A DNA stretch of 64,000 bases from Burkholderiales bacterium. GTDB taxonomy: Bacteria; Pseudomonadota; Gammaproteobacteria; Burkholderiales; Burkholderiaceae_C. Under the pieces are notes generated by a model that saw only the letters and a list, made by a program, of their open reading frames with translations, searched no databases and had not been told where the DNA came from. Position numbers and translations under genes: made by a program. The stretch is from contig JAGWTU010000023.1 in the NCBI GenBank assembly GCA_028868825.1, forward strand, positions 1 to 64,000, given 5' to 3'. Below are positions 37,881 to 47,558 of the stretch, piece by piece. Numbering within the stretch: position 1 is the stretch's first letter; each line of letters starts with the position of its first letter.

Positions 37881-38170
37881 TGTGCATCGGCGTACCGCTC
37901 CAACTCGCCGCGGTCGACGGCTTGCTGGGCTGGAGCGGCGGCGAGGCCATCGACCTGAGCCTCGTCGGCACGCAGCCGGTGGGCACCTGGGTGCTCGAGT
38001 TTCAAGGCGCGGCGCGCCAGGTCATGAGCGCCACCGAGGCCGCGCAGACGCTGGCCGCGCGCGCGGCGCTGGCCGCCGTGATGGCCGGCGGCGAAGTCGA
38101 TATGGGCCAGTTTTTCGCCGATCTCGTCGGACGCGAACCGGCGTTGCCGGCGCATCTGCGGCCGGCCTAG
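37880..38170 (+). CDS. hupF: HupF (HoxL), HypC-like hydrogenase chaperone
   Basis: 96 residues starting MCIGVPLQL, the N-terminal Cys motif of the HypC family. A second HypC paralogue is encoded at 44889. HupF binds and protects immature HupL under oxygen in other species. Normal place after hupD. Confidence 0.92.
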   Translation: MCIGVPLQLAAVDGLLGWSGGEAIDLSLVGTQPVGTWVLEFQGAARQVMSATEAAQTLAARAALAAVMAGGEVDMGQFFADLVGREPALPAHLRPA

Positions 38171-38180
38171 GGAGCATGAA

Positions 38181-38657
38181 ATGACGGACTACAACATCGC
38201 GGCCACCGCGGCCCGCATGCAGGGACTGCACCCCTTGCTGCGGCGGCTCGTCGCCGAGACCGGCGTCTCGATCCTGCCCGACGTCGAGGCGCACGACGCC
38301 TGGGCCGCCCACGCCGGGCTGGCCATGGCCGTCTACGCCGAGGACCCCGAGCGCTACCGCGAGACGCTGGACCTCGCCGTCGTCGTGCCCGAACTCCACG
38401 CCACCGCGGGGCGGCGCTTTCGCGTCGGCCTGCTGCTGCCCGAGGCGGCGCGCGCGCTGGCGCCGCGCTACGGCTTCGCGCGCTGGCCGGCGTTCGTGAT
38501 GCTGCGCGATGGCCGCTACCTCGGCGCCGTCGACGGCATCCGCGACTGGGACGTCTACATCGGCGAACTCGAGCGCCTGCTCGCCGCCGAACCGGCGCGG
38601 CCGCCCTCGGTCGGCATCGCCGTGCGCAGCGAAGGCAGCGCCTCGTCCTGCCACTGA
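38181..38657 (+). CDS. hupG: HupG/HoxO/HyaE thioredoxin-like hydrogenase chaperone
   Basis: 158 residues with thioredoxin-fold character lacking the CxxC pair. RYGFARWPAFVMLRDGRYLGAV near 95-116 is the HyaE family core. HyaE/HoxO assists small-subunit quality control and Tat export. GGAG lies upstream of ATG 38181. Confidence 0.88.
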   Translation: MTDYNIAATAARMQGLHPLLRRLVAETGVSILPDVEAHDAWAAHAGLAMAVYAEDPERYRETLDLAVVVPELHATAGRRFRVGLLLPEAARALAPRYGFARWPAFVMLRDGRYLGAVDGIRDWDVYIGELERLLAAEPARPPSVGIAVRSEGSASSCH

Positions 38658-38665
38658 AGGAAAGA

Positions 38666-39544
38666 ATGCCCGCCATGCGATCGATCCCCATTTACGCCGA
38701 AAGCGGCGCCATGGCCCTGAGCGACGAACAGGCCGATCCCGAGGTCGACTTCATCGGCATCCCGCGCGAGGTCTCGACCTTCGAGATGCCGCGCCTGCCC
38801 GATCCAGGTCCCGCCAGCAGCGCCGCGCATCGTCTGCTGGCGGACTTCGTCGACCGCTACGGCGCCTGGCTCGCCAGCGGCGGCGAGGCACCTGCGCTGG
38901 AACTCGCCGGCATCGACGCCGCGACGCGCGTCGTCGTCGACGAGGCGCTCGGCGAGGGCGAGGTCTCGGCCATCGCCGACGCCGGCGACGGCTTGCGGAT
39001 CCGCATCCAGGAGACCGTCTTCGCCGGCGTCTGGCGCGAGCAGCGCCGCGACGCTGCGGGCCGCACGCTGGACGACCGCCTCATCGGCGCGGCCGTGCCG
39101 GCGGTGCTCGGCCGCATCGCGCGCGAGCGCAGCGCGCCGCGCCTGCGCGAGCGGCCGGTGCCGGCCACGGCGATGAACGTGCAGGCGCTGGTGACCGAAC
39201 TGCAGGATGCGATCGACCGCTGCGACGAGGCGACGCCGGCGCGCGTCATCAACCTGACGCTGCTGCCGCTGTCGCCGGCCGATGTCGGACACCTCGACGC
39301 GCTGCTCGAAGGCGGCGCCGTCGTCATCCTCTCGCGCGGTTTCGGCAATTGCCGCGTCAGCAGCACCGCGGCGCGCGATGTCTGGCGCGTGCAGTACTTC
39401 AACACGATGCAGACGCTGATCCTGAACACGATCGAGGTCTGCCGCATGCCCGAGGCGGCGCTGGCCGCGCGCGAGGACCTCGAGGAGACGCACCAGCGCC
39501 TGGCCGATCTGGTATTGTGGATGGGCACATCGTCCAGCCCATGA
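38666..39544 (+). CDS. hupH: HupH/HoxQ/HyaF hydrogenase expression protein
   Basis: 292 residues with HupH features: VDFIGIPREVSTFEMP near 24-40, RIQETVFAGVWREQ near 111, and a C-terminal RGFGNCRVSSTAARDVWRVQ, NTMQTLILNTIEV. Works with HupG on the small subunit. Start ATG 38666 follows AAGGA; ATG 38675 is possible. Its stop overlaps the hupI start. Confidence 0.92.
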   Translation: MPAMRSIPIYAESGAMALSDEQADPEVDFIGIPREVSTFEMPRLPDPGPASSAAHRLLADFVDRYGAWLASGGEAPALELAGIDAATRVVVDEALGEGEVSAIADAGDGLRIRIQETVFAGVWREQRRDAAGRTLDDRLIGAAVPAVLGRIARERSAPRLRERPVPATAMNVQALVTELQDAIDRCDEATPARVINLTLLPLSPADVGHLDALLEGGAVVILSRGFGNCRVSSTAARDVWRVQYFNTMQTLILNTIEVCRMPEAALAAREDLEETHQRLADLVLWMGTSSSP

Positions 39545-39765
39545 ACCATCCCCAGCACGACACCACCCCGGTCGGCCTGCGTCACGGCACGCTGGGCCCG
39601 ACGTCGAAGCTCGAATGCAAGATCTGCTGGACGGTCTACGACCCGGCGATCGGCGACGAGGTCTGGCAGATCCCGCCCGGCACGCCGTTCAGCGCGCTGC
39701 CCGAGCATTGGACCTGCCCCAACTGCTCGGCCGAGAAGCACAACTTCCTGTTGATGGATGAGTGA
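39541..39765 (+). CDS. hupI: hydrogenase-associated rubredoxin HupI (HoxR)
   Basis: 74 residues with two rubredoxin knuckles, CKIC near 26-29 and CPNC near 59-62, and the GTPFSALPEHW stretch between them. HoxR rubredoxins help form the oxygen-tolerant small subunit at high oxygen. Overlaps both neighbours by a few bases. Confidence 0.95.
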   Translation: MNHPQHDTTPVGLRHGTLGPTSKLECKICWTVYDPAIGDEVWQIPPGTPFSALPEHWTCPNCSAEKHNFLLMDE

Positions 39766-40267
39766 AGCGGCAAGCGCCGCCGCCGCCCTGCAAGCGGTGT
39801 TCGAACGCATCTGGCAGGAGCAGATGCGCGACCTGCCGATGGTGAACCCGGCCTTGCGCGTCGAGGCGGTGGGCTTCCGCCCCTGGGCCGATCACAGCCT
39901 GGGCGTGCTCGTCACGCCCTGGTTCATGAACCTCGTGCTGCTGCCGCGCGTTGCCGAGCATTGGTGCGCGATCCGCGAGCGCGAGACGCGCGCCTACCGC
40001 TTCCCGGCCGGCGTGTTCGAATTCATCGGCGCCCAGGATGCCTCGATCGGCGACTACCAGAGCTGCTCGCTGTTCTCGCCGATGTTCGAGTTCGCCGACC
40101 ACGAAGGCGCGCGGGCGACGGCGCTGGCGGCCTTGGACGAGTTGCTGGCCGAGCCTGCGGCGCCGGCGCCGCAGCCGGCACCGAAACCCGACGCGGCCGG
40201 CGTGAGCAAGCGCGATTTCCTGTTCGGCCGCCGCGGCGATGGCCACAACGATGGCACTGGAGGGTGA
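39758..40267 (+). CDS. hupJ: HupJ (HybE/HoxT) hydrogenase assembly chaperone
   Basis: 169 residues of the HybE family: MRDLPMVNPALRVEAVGFRPW near 23-43, VTPWFMNLVLLP near 52, and YRFPAGVFEFIG near 80. It ends with an Ala/Pro linker and SKRDFLFGRR, also usual. Acts as a chaperone in small-subunit maturation. Confidence 0.93.
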   Translation: MSEAASAAAALQAVFERIWQEQMRDLPMVNPALRVEAVGFRPWADHSLGVLVTPWFMNLVLLPRVAEHWCAIRERETRAYRFPAGVFEFIGAQDASIGDYQSCSLFSPMFEFADHEGARATALAALDELLAEPAAPAPQPAPKPDAAGVSKRDFLFGRRGDGHNDGTGG

Positions 40268-41345
40268 GATCGAAGTCGGCCTGCGGCTGGCCGCGGGCCG
40301 TGTCGCCGGCGTGCGCATCGCGTCGACGCGGCCCGATGTCGCGCGGCTGATGCTGGAGGGGCGCGAACGCGCCCAGGCGCAGAAGCTGGTGCCGCTGCTG
40401 TTCTCGATCTGCGGCCGCTCGCAGGGCGTGGCCGCCGAACTCGCCTGCGCCGCGGCGGCCGGCGAGCCGATCGACGCCGCCGCGCTGCGACGCCTGCCCC
40501 ATGCGGTCGGCGCCGAGATCGTGCGCGAATACGCCTGGCGCATGCTGCTCGACTGGCCGCAGGCGCTGGGCGAGCCCGCGTCGCCGGCGGCCGTCGCCGC
40601 CGCGCGCGGCTCGCTCGCCTGGCAGGGCGACGATGCGGACGGCAGCGCGGCGATCGCGGAGGCGGTCTACGGCATGTCGGCGACCGCGTGGCTGGCGCTC
40701 GAGACACCGGCGGCGATCCAGAGTTGGATCGCCGCCGGCGCGACGGTGCCGGCGCGGCATCTGCGCCGGCTCTGCCGTGACGACGAACCCGGCGCTGCGG
40801 CGCAAGCCACCGTGCCCTTGCTGCCCGCCACCGACCCCGCGTTGTGGGTGCCGGCGCTGGCGCGCGTCGACGACCCCGACGCCGCACGCCGCCCGACCCG
40901 CGACGGCGCAGCGGCCGAGACCGGCGCACTGGCGCGCCGCCAGCAAGATCCGCTGATCGCCGCCTGGCTGGCCGCGCATCCGTCGCGCGTGCCGGCGCGC
41001 GCGCTGGCGCGGCTGCGCGAGCTGGCGCTGCTGCTCGCCGGCCGCGGCGACGTCGCGCTCGGCGCCTGCGCCGTCGGCCCCGGCGCCGGCCTGTCGTGGG
41101 TCGAGAACGCGCGCGGCCTGCTGCTGCACCGCGTGACGCTGGAACGCAGTGCCGAAGGCGATCGCGTCGCGCAATGGCGCATCGTCGCGCCGACCGACTG
41201 GAACTTCCATCCCGAAGGCGCGCTGGCGGTGGCGCTGCGCGGACAGATCGCCGCCGACCCCGATCAGATCAAGTCGCACACCCAGGTCCTGGTCCATGCT
41301 CTGGACCCCTGCGTGAGCTGCCGGATCGGGTTCGACGATGCATGA
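40239..41345 (+). CDS. hupK: HupK (HoxV), large-subunit-like maturation scaffold
   Basis: 368 residues. It mirrors the large subunit in a degenerate way: [11 protein letters not shown] near 57 in place of RICGVC, and the end [14 protein letters not shown] keeps DPCxxC but not the final His. HoxV/HupK proteins are thought to carry the Fe(CN)2CO unit. ATG 40239 and 40251 are both possible starts. Overlaps hupJ by 29 bases and hypA by 8. Confidence 0.88.
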   Translation: MATTMALEGEIEVGLRLAAGRVAGVRIASTRPDVARLMLEGRERAQAQKLVPLLFSICGRSQGVAAELACAAAAGEPIDAAALRRLPHAVGAEIVREYAWRMLLDWPQALGEPASPAAVAAARGSLAWQGDDADGSAAIAEAVYGMSATAWLALETPAAIQSWIAAGATVPARHLRRLCRDDEPGAAAQATVPLLPATDPALWVPALARVDDPDAARRPTRDGAAAETGALARRQQDPLIAAWLAAHPSRVPARALARLRELALLLAGRGDVALGACAVGPGAGLSWVENARGLLLHRVTLERSAEGDRVAQWRIVAPTDWNFHPEGALAVALRGQIAADPDQIKSHTQVLVHALDPCVSCRIGFDDA

Positions 41346-41679
41346 AATGTCGCTCGCGGAGAGCATGCGCGAGATCGTGCTCGAGACCGCGCGCGCCAAC
41401 GGCGCGAAAACCGTCGCCGCCGTGCGCGTGGGCATCGGCGCGCTCGCGATGGTCGAGCCCGAGGCGCTGCGCTTCGCCTTCGACGTCGTCAAGCGCGATT
41501 CGATCGCCGAGACGGCGCGGCTCGAGATCGTGCATGTGCCGGCGCGCGCCTGGTGCCTGGCCTGCTCGCGTGCGGTCGAGGTCGCGTCGCGCGCGGATCT
41601 CTGCCCCCTATGCGGCAGCGGCCAGATCCAGATCGACGGCGGCGACGACCTGCGCATCCTCGACATCGAAATCCTCTGA
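41338..41679 (+). CDS. hypA: hydrogenase nickel incorporation protein HypA
   Basis: 113 residues: N-terminal nickel-binding MHEMSL (His2) and a zinc site from CLAC near 74 and CPLC near 90. Delivers Ni to HupL with HypB. Overlaps the end of hupK. Confidence 0.96.
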   Translation: MHEMSLAESMREIVLETARANGAKTVAAVRVGIGALAMVEPEALRFAFDVVKRDSIAETARLEIVHVPARAWCLACSRAVEVASRADLCPLCGSGQIQIDGGDDLRILDIEIL

Positions 41680-41692
41680 CAGGAGCCAACCC

Positions 41693-42565
41693 ATGTGCAC
41701 GACCTGCGGCTGCGGCAGCGGCGAGACCCGGATCGAGGGCGATGCGCCCGGCACGCACCGCCATGCCGACGGCACCGTCCACAGCCATGACCACGCGCAT
41801 CGCGCTCACGACCATGGTCACGCGGCGCACAGCCATGGCGCCGGCGACCTGCATTACGGCACCGGTGCCGCCGGCGCCGCGGCGCCCGGGATGTCGCCCA
41901 GCCGCATGGTGCAGGTCGAGCGCGACATCCTCGCCGGCAACGACGCCGTCGCGCGCCGCAACCGCGCCGAGTTCGCGCGCCGCGGCGTCTTCGCGCTGAA
42001 TCTCGTCTCCAGCCCCGGGTCGGGCAAGACGACGCTGCTCGTGCGCACGATCGAGCTGCTGGCGCACCGCCTGGCCATCGCCGTCGTCGAGGGCGACCAG
42101 CAGACGAGCTTCGACGCCGACCGCATCCGCGCCACCGGCGCGCCGGCGCTCCAGGTCAACACCGGCAAGGGCTGCCATCTCGACGCCGTGATGATCGAGG
42201 CCGCGACCCGGCGCCTCAACCCGGCGCCGGCTTCCGTGCTGATGATCGAGAACGTCGGCAACCTCGTCTGCCCGGCCGGCTTCGACCTCGGCGAGGCGCA
42301 CAAGGTCGTCGTGCTCTCGGTCACCGAGGGCGAGGACAAGCCGCTCAAGTACCCCGACATGTTCCACGCCGCATCGCTGATGCTCCTCAACAAGGTCGAC
42401 CTGCTGCCGCATCTGCAATTCGATGTCGAGCGCTGCATCGCCTATGCGCGGCGCGTCAATCCGGCCATCGAGGTGATCCAGCTCTCGGCCACCAGCGGCC
42501 AGGGCATGGACGACTGGCTGGCCTGGATAGAACGCGGCGCCGCCGCCGCGGCCGGGCGCGGCTGA
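41693..42565 (+). CDS. hypB: hydrogenase nickel incorporation GTPase HypB
   Basis: 290 residues. It starts with MCTTCGCG, the high-affinity CxxCGC nickel motif, followed by a His-rich nickel-storage region ([14 protein letters not shown] near 30-43). The GTPase domain has [11 protein letters not shown] near 103 and NKVDLLP. GTP hydrolysis drives Ni insertion with HypA. AGGAG lies before the ATG. Confidence 0.96.
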   Translation: MCTTCGCGSGETRIEGDAPGTHRHADGTVHSHDHAHRAHDHGHAAHSHGAGDLHYGTGAAGAAAPGMSPSRMVQVERDILAGNDAVARRNRAEFARRGVFALNLVSSPGSGKTTLLVRTIELLAHRLAIAVVEGDQQTSFDADRIRATGAPALQVNTGKGCHLDAVMIEAATRRLNPAPASVLMIENVGNLVCPAGFDLGEAHKVVVLSVTEGEDKPLKYPDMFHAASLMLLNKVDLLPHLQFDVERCIAYARRVNPAIEVIQLSATSGQGMDDWLAWIERGAAAAAGRG

Positions 42566-44887
42566 ATGCCCGTCGCTGACGCCACCGTCGCCATGGCCGC
42601 CGCCGTCGAACGCCGCGCGATCCGCGTGCGCGGCGCGGTGCAGGGCGTCGGCTACCGGCCTTTCGTCTACCGGCTGGCGTCGGCGCTGGGGTTGTCCGGC
42701 TACGTCTACAACGACGCCGCGGGCGTCGCCATCGAGGTCCAGGGCGCACCGCCGCGGCTGGCCGAATTCGAGGCCCGGCTGCGCAGCGACGCGCCGCCGC
42801 TGGCGCGCGTCGAGGCCGTCGACGCGGCTCCGCGCGCGCCGCTGCCCGAGCGGGCCGGCTTCGAGATCCTCGCCAGCCGCGGCGGCGCCGTGACGACGAC
42901 CGTGCCCTGCGACACCGCCGTCTGCGACGCCTGCCTGGCCGAGCTGCGCGACGCGTCCGACCGCCGCCACCGCTACGCCTTCATCAACTGCACCCAATGC
43001 GGCCCGCGCTACACGCTGACGCACGCCCTGCCCTACGACCGCGCGCAGACGAGCATGGCCGGTTTCGTGCTGTGCCCGCAATGCCTGCGCGAATACACCG
43101 ACCCCGGCGATCGCCGCTTCCACGCCGAGCCCAATGCCTGCCCGGCCTGCGGCCCGGTGCTGCAGTTCGTCGATGGCGGCGGCAAGCCTTTGCCCGGCGA
43201 TGCGATGGCCGCCACGCTGAAGCGGCTGCGCGGTGGCGCGATCGTCGCCATCAAGGGCCTGGGCGGCTTCCACCTCGCCTGCGACGCGCGGGACGCGGCC
43301 GCGGTGGCGCGGCTGCGCGAGCGCAAGCAGCGCGAGGAAAAACCGTTCGCCGTCATGGCCGCCGACCTCGACGCGGCGCGTCGCTGGGTCGAGGTCGACG
43401 AGGCCGCGGCCGCGCTGCTGCAGGCGCCCGAGCGGCCCATCGTGCTGCTGCCGCTGCGCGCCGGCGTCGACCTGCCCGGCGTCGCGCCGGGGCTGGCGCA
43501 GCTGGGGACGATGCTGCCGTGCACGCCGATCCAGGTCCTGCTGTTCGACGCCGCACCCGAGTTGCTGCTCGTGATGACGAGCGCGAACCCGGGCGGCGAG
43601 CCGCTCGTGAAGGACAACGCCGAGGCGCTGCGGCGCCTGGCCGGCATCGCCGACGCGCTGCTGCTGCACGACCGCGACATCGTCGCGCGCTGCGACGACA
43701 GCGTGCTGCGCCCGACGGCCGGCGGCGGCGCGCCGCAGTTCGTGCGCCGCGCCCGCGGCTGGGTGCCGCGCGCGATCCGGCTGCCGCGCGCCGGGCCCTC
43801 GGTGCTGGCCACCGGCGCCTGGCTGAAGAACACGATCTGCCTGACGCGCGGCGACGAGGCTTACCTGTCGCCGCATATCGGCGACCTCGACAACGCCGCG
43901 ACCTGCGCCGCGCTGGTCGAGATGGCCGACCACCTCGCGGCCGTGCTCGACATCCGCCCGACGGTCGTCGCGCATGACCTGCACCCCGACTTCTACAGCA
44001 CGCGCCACGCGCAGCGCATCGCCGCCGAGCGTGGTCTGCCGCTGCATGCGGTGCAGCACCACCACGCGCATATCGCCGCCGTCGCCGCCGAACATCGCTG
44101 CGAGGGGCCGCTGCTGGGCCTCGCGCTCGACGGCGTCGGCCTCGGCAGCGACGGCGCGGCCTGGGGCGGCGAGTTGCTGCGCGTCGACGGCGCGCGCTGC
44201 GATCGCATCGGCCATCTGGCGTCGATCGCGATGCCCGGCGGCGACATCGCCGCGCGCGAGCCCTGGCGCATGGCGGCCGCGGCGCTGCACGCCGTCGGCC
44301 GCGGCGCCGAGATCGAGGCGCGCTTCCCCGGCCGACCGGGCGCGCAGCTGCACCAGATGCTGGAGCGCGGTCTGCGCTGCCCGACGACGAGCAGCCTCGG
44401 GCGCTGGTTCGACGCCGCCGCCGGCCTGCTGCGGCTGCGCGAGACCTGCGCCTACGAGGGCCAGGCGCCGATGCTGCTCGAGGCGCTGGCGGGCACCGTG
44501 CCCGACCACGCATCCGACGCGCCGGGTGCGCTCGAAGCGCTCGTCACGCTGACGAGCGACGGCGGGCTCGACCTCGCGCCGCTGCTCGACCGCCTCGCCG
44601 ACGAGCGCGACGCGGCGCGCGGTGCCCTGCTGTTCCACGACGCGCTCGCCGACGGCCTCGCGCGCTGGGTGCTGGCCGCCGCCGCATCCAGCGGCATCCG
44701 CACGGTCGCCTGCGGTGGCGGCTGTTTCCTCAACGCGCGGCTCGGCGCGCGGCTGCTGCCGCGGCTGCGCGACGGCGGCCTCACGGTGCTCGAAGCGCAG
44801 CAGGCGCCTCCGGGCGACGGCGGCATCGCGCTCGGCCAGGCCTGGGTTGCGCTGTGCGCGATGAACGCCATGAATTCAGGAGATTGA
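42566..44887 (+). CDS. hypF: carbamoyltransferase HypF
   Basis: 773 residues. Domains in order: acylphosphatase (VRGAVQGVGYRPFVYRL near 20), two zinc fingers (CDACLAEL..CTQCGP and CPQCLREY..CPACGP, about 115-200), YrdC-like (about 215-390), and Kae1-like with HHAHIAAVAAEH near 490 and VACGGGCFLNARL near 720. Makes carbamoyl for the cyanide ligands with HypE, whose gene is not in this operon. Starts directly after the hypB stop. Confidence 0.97.
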   Translation: MPVADATVAMAAAVERRAIRVRGAVQGVGYRPFVYRLASALGLSGYVYNDAAGVAIEVQGAPPRLAEFEARLRSDAPPLARVEAVDAAPRAPLPERAGFEILASRGGAVTTTVPCDTAVCDACLAELRDASDRRHRYAFINCTQCGPRYTLTHALPYDRAQTSMAGFVLCPQCLREYTDPGDRRFHAEPNACPACGPVLQFVDGGGKPLPGDAMAATLKRLRGGAIVAIKGLGGFHLACDARDAAAVARLRERKQREEKPFAVMAADLDAARRWVEVDEAAAALLQAPERPIVLLPLRAGVDLPGVAPGLAQLGTMLPCTPIQVLLFDAAPELLLVMTSANPGGEPLVKDNAEALRRLAGIADALLLHDRDIVARCDDSVLRPTAGGGAPQFVRRARGWVPRAIRLPRAGPSVLATGAWLKNTICLTRGDEAYLSPHIGDLDNAATCAALVEMADHLAAVLDIRPTVVAHDLHPDFYSTRHAQRIAAERGLPLHAVQHHHAHIAAVAAEHRCEGPLLGLALDGVGLGSDGAAWGGELLRVDGARCDRIGHLASIAMPGGDIAAREPWRMAAAALHAVGRGAEIEARFPGRPGAQLHQMLERGLRCPTTSSLGRWFDAAAGLLRLRETCAYEGQAPMLLEALAGTVPDHASDAPGALEALVTLTSDGGLDLAPLLDRLADERDAARGALLFHDALADGLARWVLAAAASSGIRTVACGGGCFLNARLGARLLPRLRDGGLTVLEAQQAPPGDGGIALGQAWVALCAMNAMNSGD

Positions 44888-44888
44888 C

Positions 44889-45137
44889 ATGTGTCTGGCG
44901 ATACCGGTGCGGGTGGTCGAACTGCGCGAGGGCGACCAGGCCGTCGTCGAACTCGACGGCGTGCACAAGGCGATCTCGCTCGCCCTCGTCGAGGGCGTGC
45001 AGGTCGGCGACTACGTGATCCTGCATGTGGGCTACGCGCTCTCGCGCCTCGACCCCGAGGAGGCGGCGCGCACGCTGGCGCTGTTCGCCGAGTTGCCGAC
45101 AGCCCCGACAGCCCCGGCGGCGGCGAGCCCCGCATGA
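44889..45137 (+). CDS. hypC: hydrogenase chaperone HypC
   Basis: 82 residues starting MCLAIPVRV, with the conserved N-terminal Cys. GDYVILHVGYALSRLD near 40-55 is the family core. Forms the scaffold with HypD for Fe(CN)2CO assembly. Ends in an Ala/Pro tail. Overlaps hypD by four bases. Confidence 0.95.
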   Translation: MCLAIPVRVVELREGDQAVVELDGVHKAISLALVEGVQVGDYVILHVGYALSRLDPEEAARTLALFAELPTAPTAPAAASPA

Positions 45138-46273
45138 AATACGTCCACGAATTCCGCGACGGCGCGCTCGCCGCCAACCTCGCCGCGGCGATCCGCGCCG
45201 AGGCGCGGCCCGACCGCCGCTACCACCTGATGGAGTTCTGCGGCGGCCACACGCACGCGATCTCGCGCTACGGCATCACCGATCTGCTGCCGCCTTCGGT
45301 GCGCATGATCCACGGCCCCGGCTGCCCGGTGTGCGTGCTGCCGATCGGCCGCGTCGACCTCGCGATCCGCCTCGCGCTGGACCGCGGCGCCGTGCTGTGC
45401 ACCTACGGCGACTGCCTGCGCGTGCCGGCCTCCGACGGCCTCTCGCTGCTCAAGGCCAAGGCGCGCGGCGGCGACGTGCGCATGGTCTACAGCCCGGCCG
45501 ACGCGCTGCGCATCGCGCGCGACGAGCCGGCACGCGAGGTCGTCTTCTTCGCCATCGGCTTCGAGACGACGACGCCGCCGACGGCGATCGTGCTGCGCGA
45601 GGCCGCGGCGCTCGCGCTGCCCAACTTCAGCGTGCTGTGCAACCATGTGCTGACGCCGGCGGCGATCACCCACATCCTCGAATCGCCCGAGGTGCGCGAG
45701 TACGGCACGCTGTCGCTCGACGGCTTCATCGGCCCGGCGCATGTCTCGACCATCATCGGCAGCGCGCCCTACGAATTCTTCGCCGCCGAGTACCGCAAGC
45801 CGGTCGTCATCGCCGGTTTCGAGCCGCTGGACGTCATGCAGGCCATCCTGATGCTGCTGCGCCAGCTCAACCAGGGCCGCGCCGAGGTCGAGAACGAGTT
45901 CAGCCGCGCCGTCACGCGCGAGGGCAACCTGAAGGCGCAGGCCCTGGTGTCCGAGGTGTTCGAGCTGCGGCGCGAATTCGAGTGGCGCGGCCTGGGCAGC
46001 GTGCCCTACAGCGCGCTGCAGATCCGCCCCGCCTACGCCGCCTGGGACGCCGAGCGCCGCTACGGGCTTGTTACCGCGCAGGTGGCCGACAACAAGGCCT
46101 GCGAATGCGGCGCCATCCTGCGCGGGGTGAAGCATCCGCGCGACTGCAAGGCCTTCGGCACCGTCTGCACGCCGGAGAACCCGATCGGCTCGTGCATGGT
46201 GTCGTCGGAGGGCGCCTGCGCCGCGTATTACAGCTACGGCCGCTTCCGCGAGATCCCGCTCTCGGCGGCCTGA
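45134..46273 (+). CDS. hypD: hydrogenase maturation protein HypD
   Basis: 379 residues. Conserved cysteine motifs FCGGHTH near 35, GPGCPVCVLP near 64, and the C-terminal [4Fe-4S] cysteines in CECGAI, FGTVCTP, GSCMVS and GACAAYY. Site of Fe(CN)2CO assembly. It is the last hyp gene here; no hypE follows. Confidence 0.97.
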   Translation: MKYVHEFRDGALAANLAAAIRAEARPDRRYHLMEFCGGHTHAISRYGITDLLPPSVRMIHGPGCPVCVLPIGRVDLAIRLALDRGAVLCTYGDCLRVPASDGLSLLKAKARGGDVRMVYSPADALRIARDEPAREVVFFAIGFETTTPPTAIVLREAAALALPNFSVLCNHVLTPAAITHILESPEVREYGTLSLDGFIGPAHVSTIIGSAPYEFFAAEYRKPVVIAGFEPLDVMQAILMLLRQLNQGRAEVENEFSRAVTREGNLKAQALVSEVFELRREFEWRGLGSVPYSALQIRPAYAAWDAERRYGLVTAQVADNKACECGAILRGVKHPRDCKAFGTVCTPENPIGSCMVSSEGACAAYYSYGRFREIPLSAA

Positions 46274-46383
46274 CCCACATCAAGGTCGGGCTCGCCGCGG
46301 CTGCCGACAATCGTTGCACCGACCCCGGTCTTCAAGCGGCCGATGGTTCTTCCGGCTCACGCCACCACATCAGGAGTGCACTC

Positions 46384-46707
46384 ATGAAAGTCTCGATCGC
46401 CACCCTCGCCGCCCTGACCGCGCTCGCCTACAGCGGCCTGGCACTGGCCGGCGCCGAGGACATCATCGAGAAGGAGAAGTGCCACAAGTGCCACACGGCG
46501 ACGACGACGAAGAAGGGACCGTCGTGGGCTTCGCTGGCCGAGAAGTACAAGGGCAAGGCCGACATGCCGCCCAAGCTCATCCAGATGCTCAAGACCGGCG
46601 TCCCGCTCAGCGGCAAGACCGGTGAGGACGACCAGCACAAGAAGCTCGCCGGCGTCAGCGACGCCGACCTGAAGGCCATCGTCGACATCGTCCTGTCGAG
46701 CAAGTGA
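46384..46707 (+). CDS. small periplasmic monoheme cytochrome c
   Basis: 107 residues. Signal peptide MKVSIATLAALTALAYSGLALA, heme motif CHKCH at 33-37, and methionines after it (MPPKLIQM) as likely sixth ligand. A c551/c5-like electron carrier. CAGGAG precedes the start. 110 bases after hypD; it may be its own unit with the next gene. Confidence 0.9.
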   Translation: MKVSIATLAALTALAYSGLALAGAEDIIEKEKCHKCHTATTTKKGPSWASLAEKYKGKADMPPKLIQMLKTGVPLSGKTGEDDQHKKLAGVSDADLKAIVDIVLSSK

Positions 46708-46756
46708 CGGCGGCCGGCCCGCGGGCCGGCTCCGCATCCCAACCAGGAGCGCCATC

Positions 46757-47377
46757 ATGGCCTCATCGCATCAAGCCGGCGCGCTGCGCCGGTTCTTCGG
46801 CTGGCTGTTCTCGCCCTCGGGCAGCCTCTCGGTCTTCGTGCTGCTGCTGGTGGGCGTCGTCGTCGGCGCCGTCGGCGTCATCGGCACCCAGGTCGGCATC
46901 GCGATGAGCGGCACGACCGAGTTCTGCGGCACGACCTGCCATTCGCACGAGAAGTTCGTCTACCCCGACCACAAGCTCTCGGTGCACTACACGAACCGCA
47001 CCGGCGTGCGCCCCGAGTGCACCGACTGCCATGTGCCGCACAGCTATCCGGCCAAGCTCTTCTACAAGGCCAAGGCCGGACTCGTCGACGCCTTCGCCGA
47101 ACTCAACGGCACGATCTCGACGCAGCAGAAGTTCGACAAGGAACGCTGGCGCCTGGCCAACATCGTCTGGGACGAGATGAAGGCCGACAACTCGGCCAAC
47201 TGCCGCAGCTGCCACAACCCGCAGGCCTGGAACCCCGAGAAACAGTCCGAGGACGCACGCAAGGCGCACAAGAAGTTCTTCTCGGGCAAGGCCACCTGCA
47301 TCGAGTGCCACACCGGTGTCGCGCACAAGGACGTCGAGGATCCGGGGGAAACCCAGAAGGCTGCGGCGCCGAAGTAG
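46757..47377 (+). CDS. NapC/NirT-type membrane tetraheme cytochrome c
   Basis: 206 residues. One membrane anchor (about 24-48) then four heme sites: C57-x3-C61-H62 (CGTTCH, with one residue more than normal), CTDCH at 88-92, CRSCH at 149-153, and CIECH at 181-185. NapC/NirT proteins take electrons from quinol to periplasmic partners. AGGAG before ATG 46757. The terminal reductase or partner is not obvious; the monoheme cytochrome directly upstream is the best candidate. Confidence 0.88.
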   Translation: MASSHQAGALRRFFGWLFSPSGSLSVFVLLLVGVVVGAVGVIGTQVGIAMSGTTEFCGTTCHSHEKFVYPDHKLSVHYTNRTGVRPECTDCHVPHSYPAKLFYKAKAGLVDAFAELNGTISTQQKFDKERWRLANIVWDEMKADNSANCRSCHNPQAWNPEKQSEDARKAHKKFFSGKATCIECHTGVAHKDVEDPGETQKAAAPK

Positions 47378-47399
47378 CCCGCACATCGCATCCGGATGG

Positions 47400-47426
47400 G
47401 GCCGCGCTTGCGCGGCCTTTTTTTTT
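47400..47426 (+). terminator. rho-independent terminator after the tetraheme cytochrome gene
   Basis: Perfect 8-base-pair stem GGCCGCGC/GCGCGGCC with a TT loop (47400-47417), followed by nine T (47418-47426). Confidence 0.92.
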
Positions 47427-47558
47427 GCGGCCGCAACGCGATGACAGATCGGTCACCCCGACTGGCGCAGCCTGCGTACCGGCACACCGACAGATCGCTT
47501 TCCGAGAGCCGAGCCTCTATACTGCACAGGATTCTGCAACTTTAACCGGAGCCAGACG

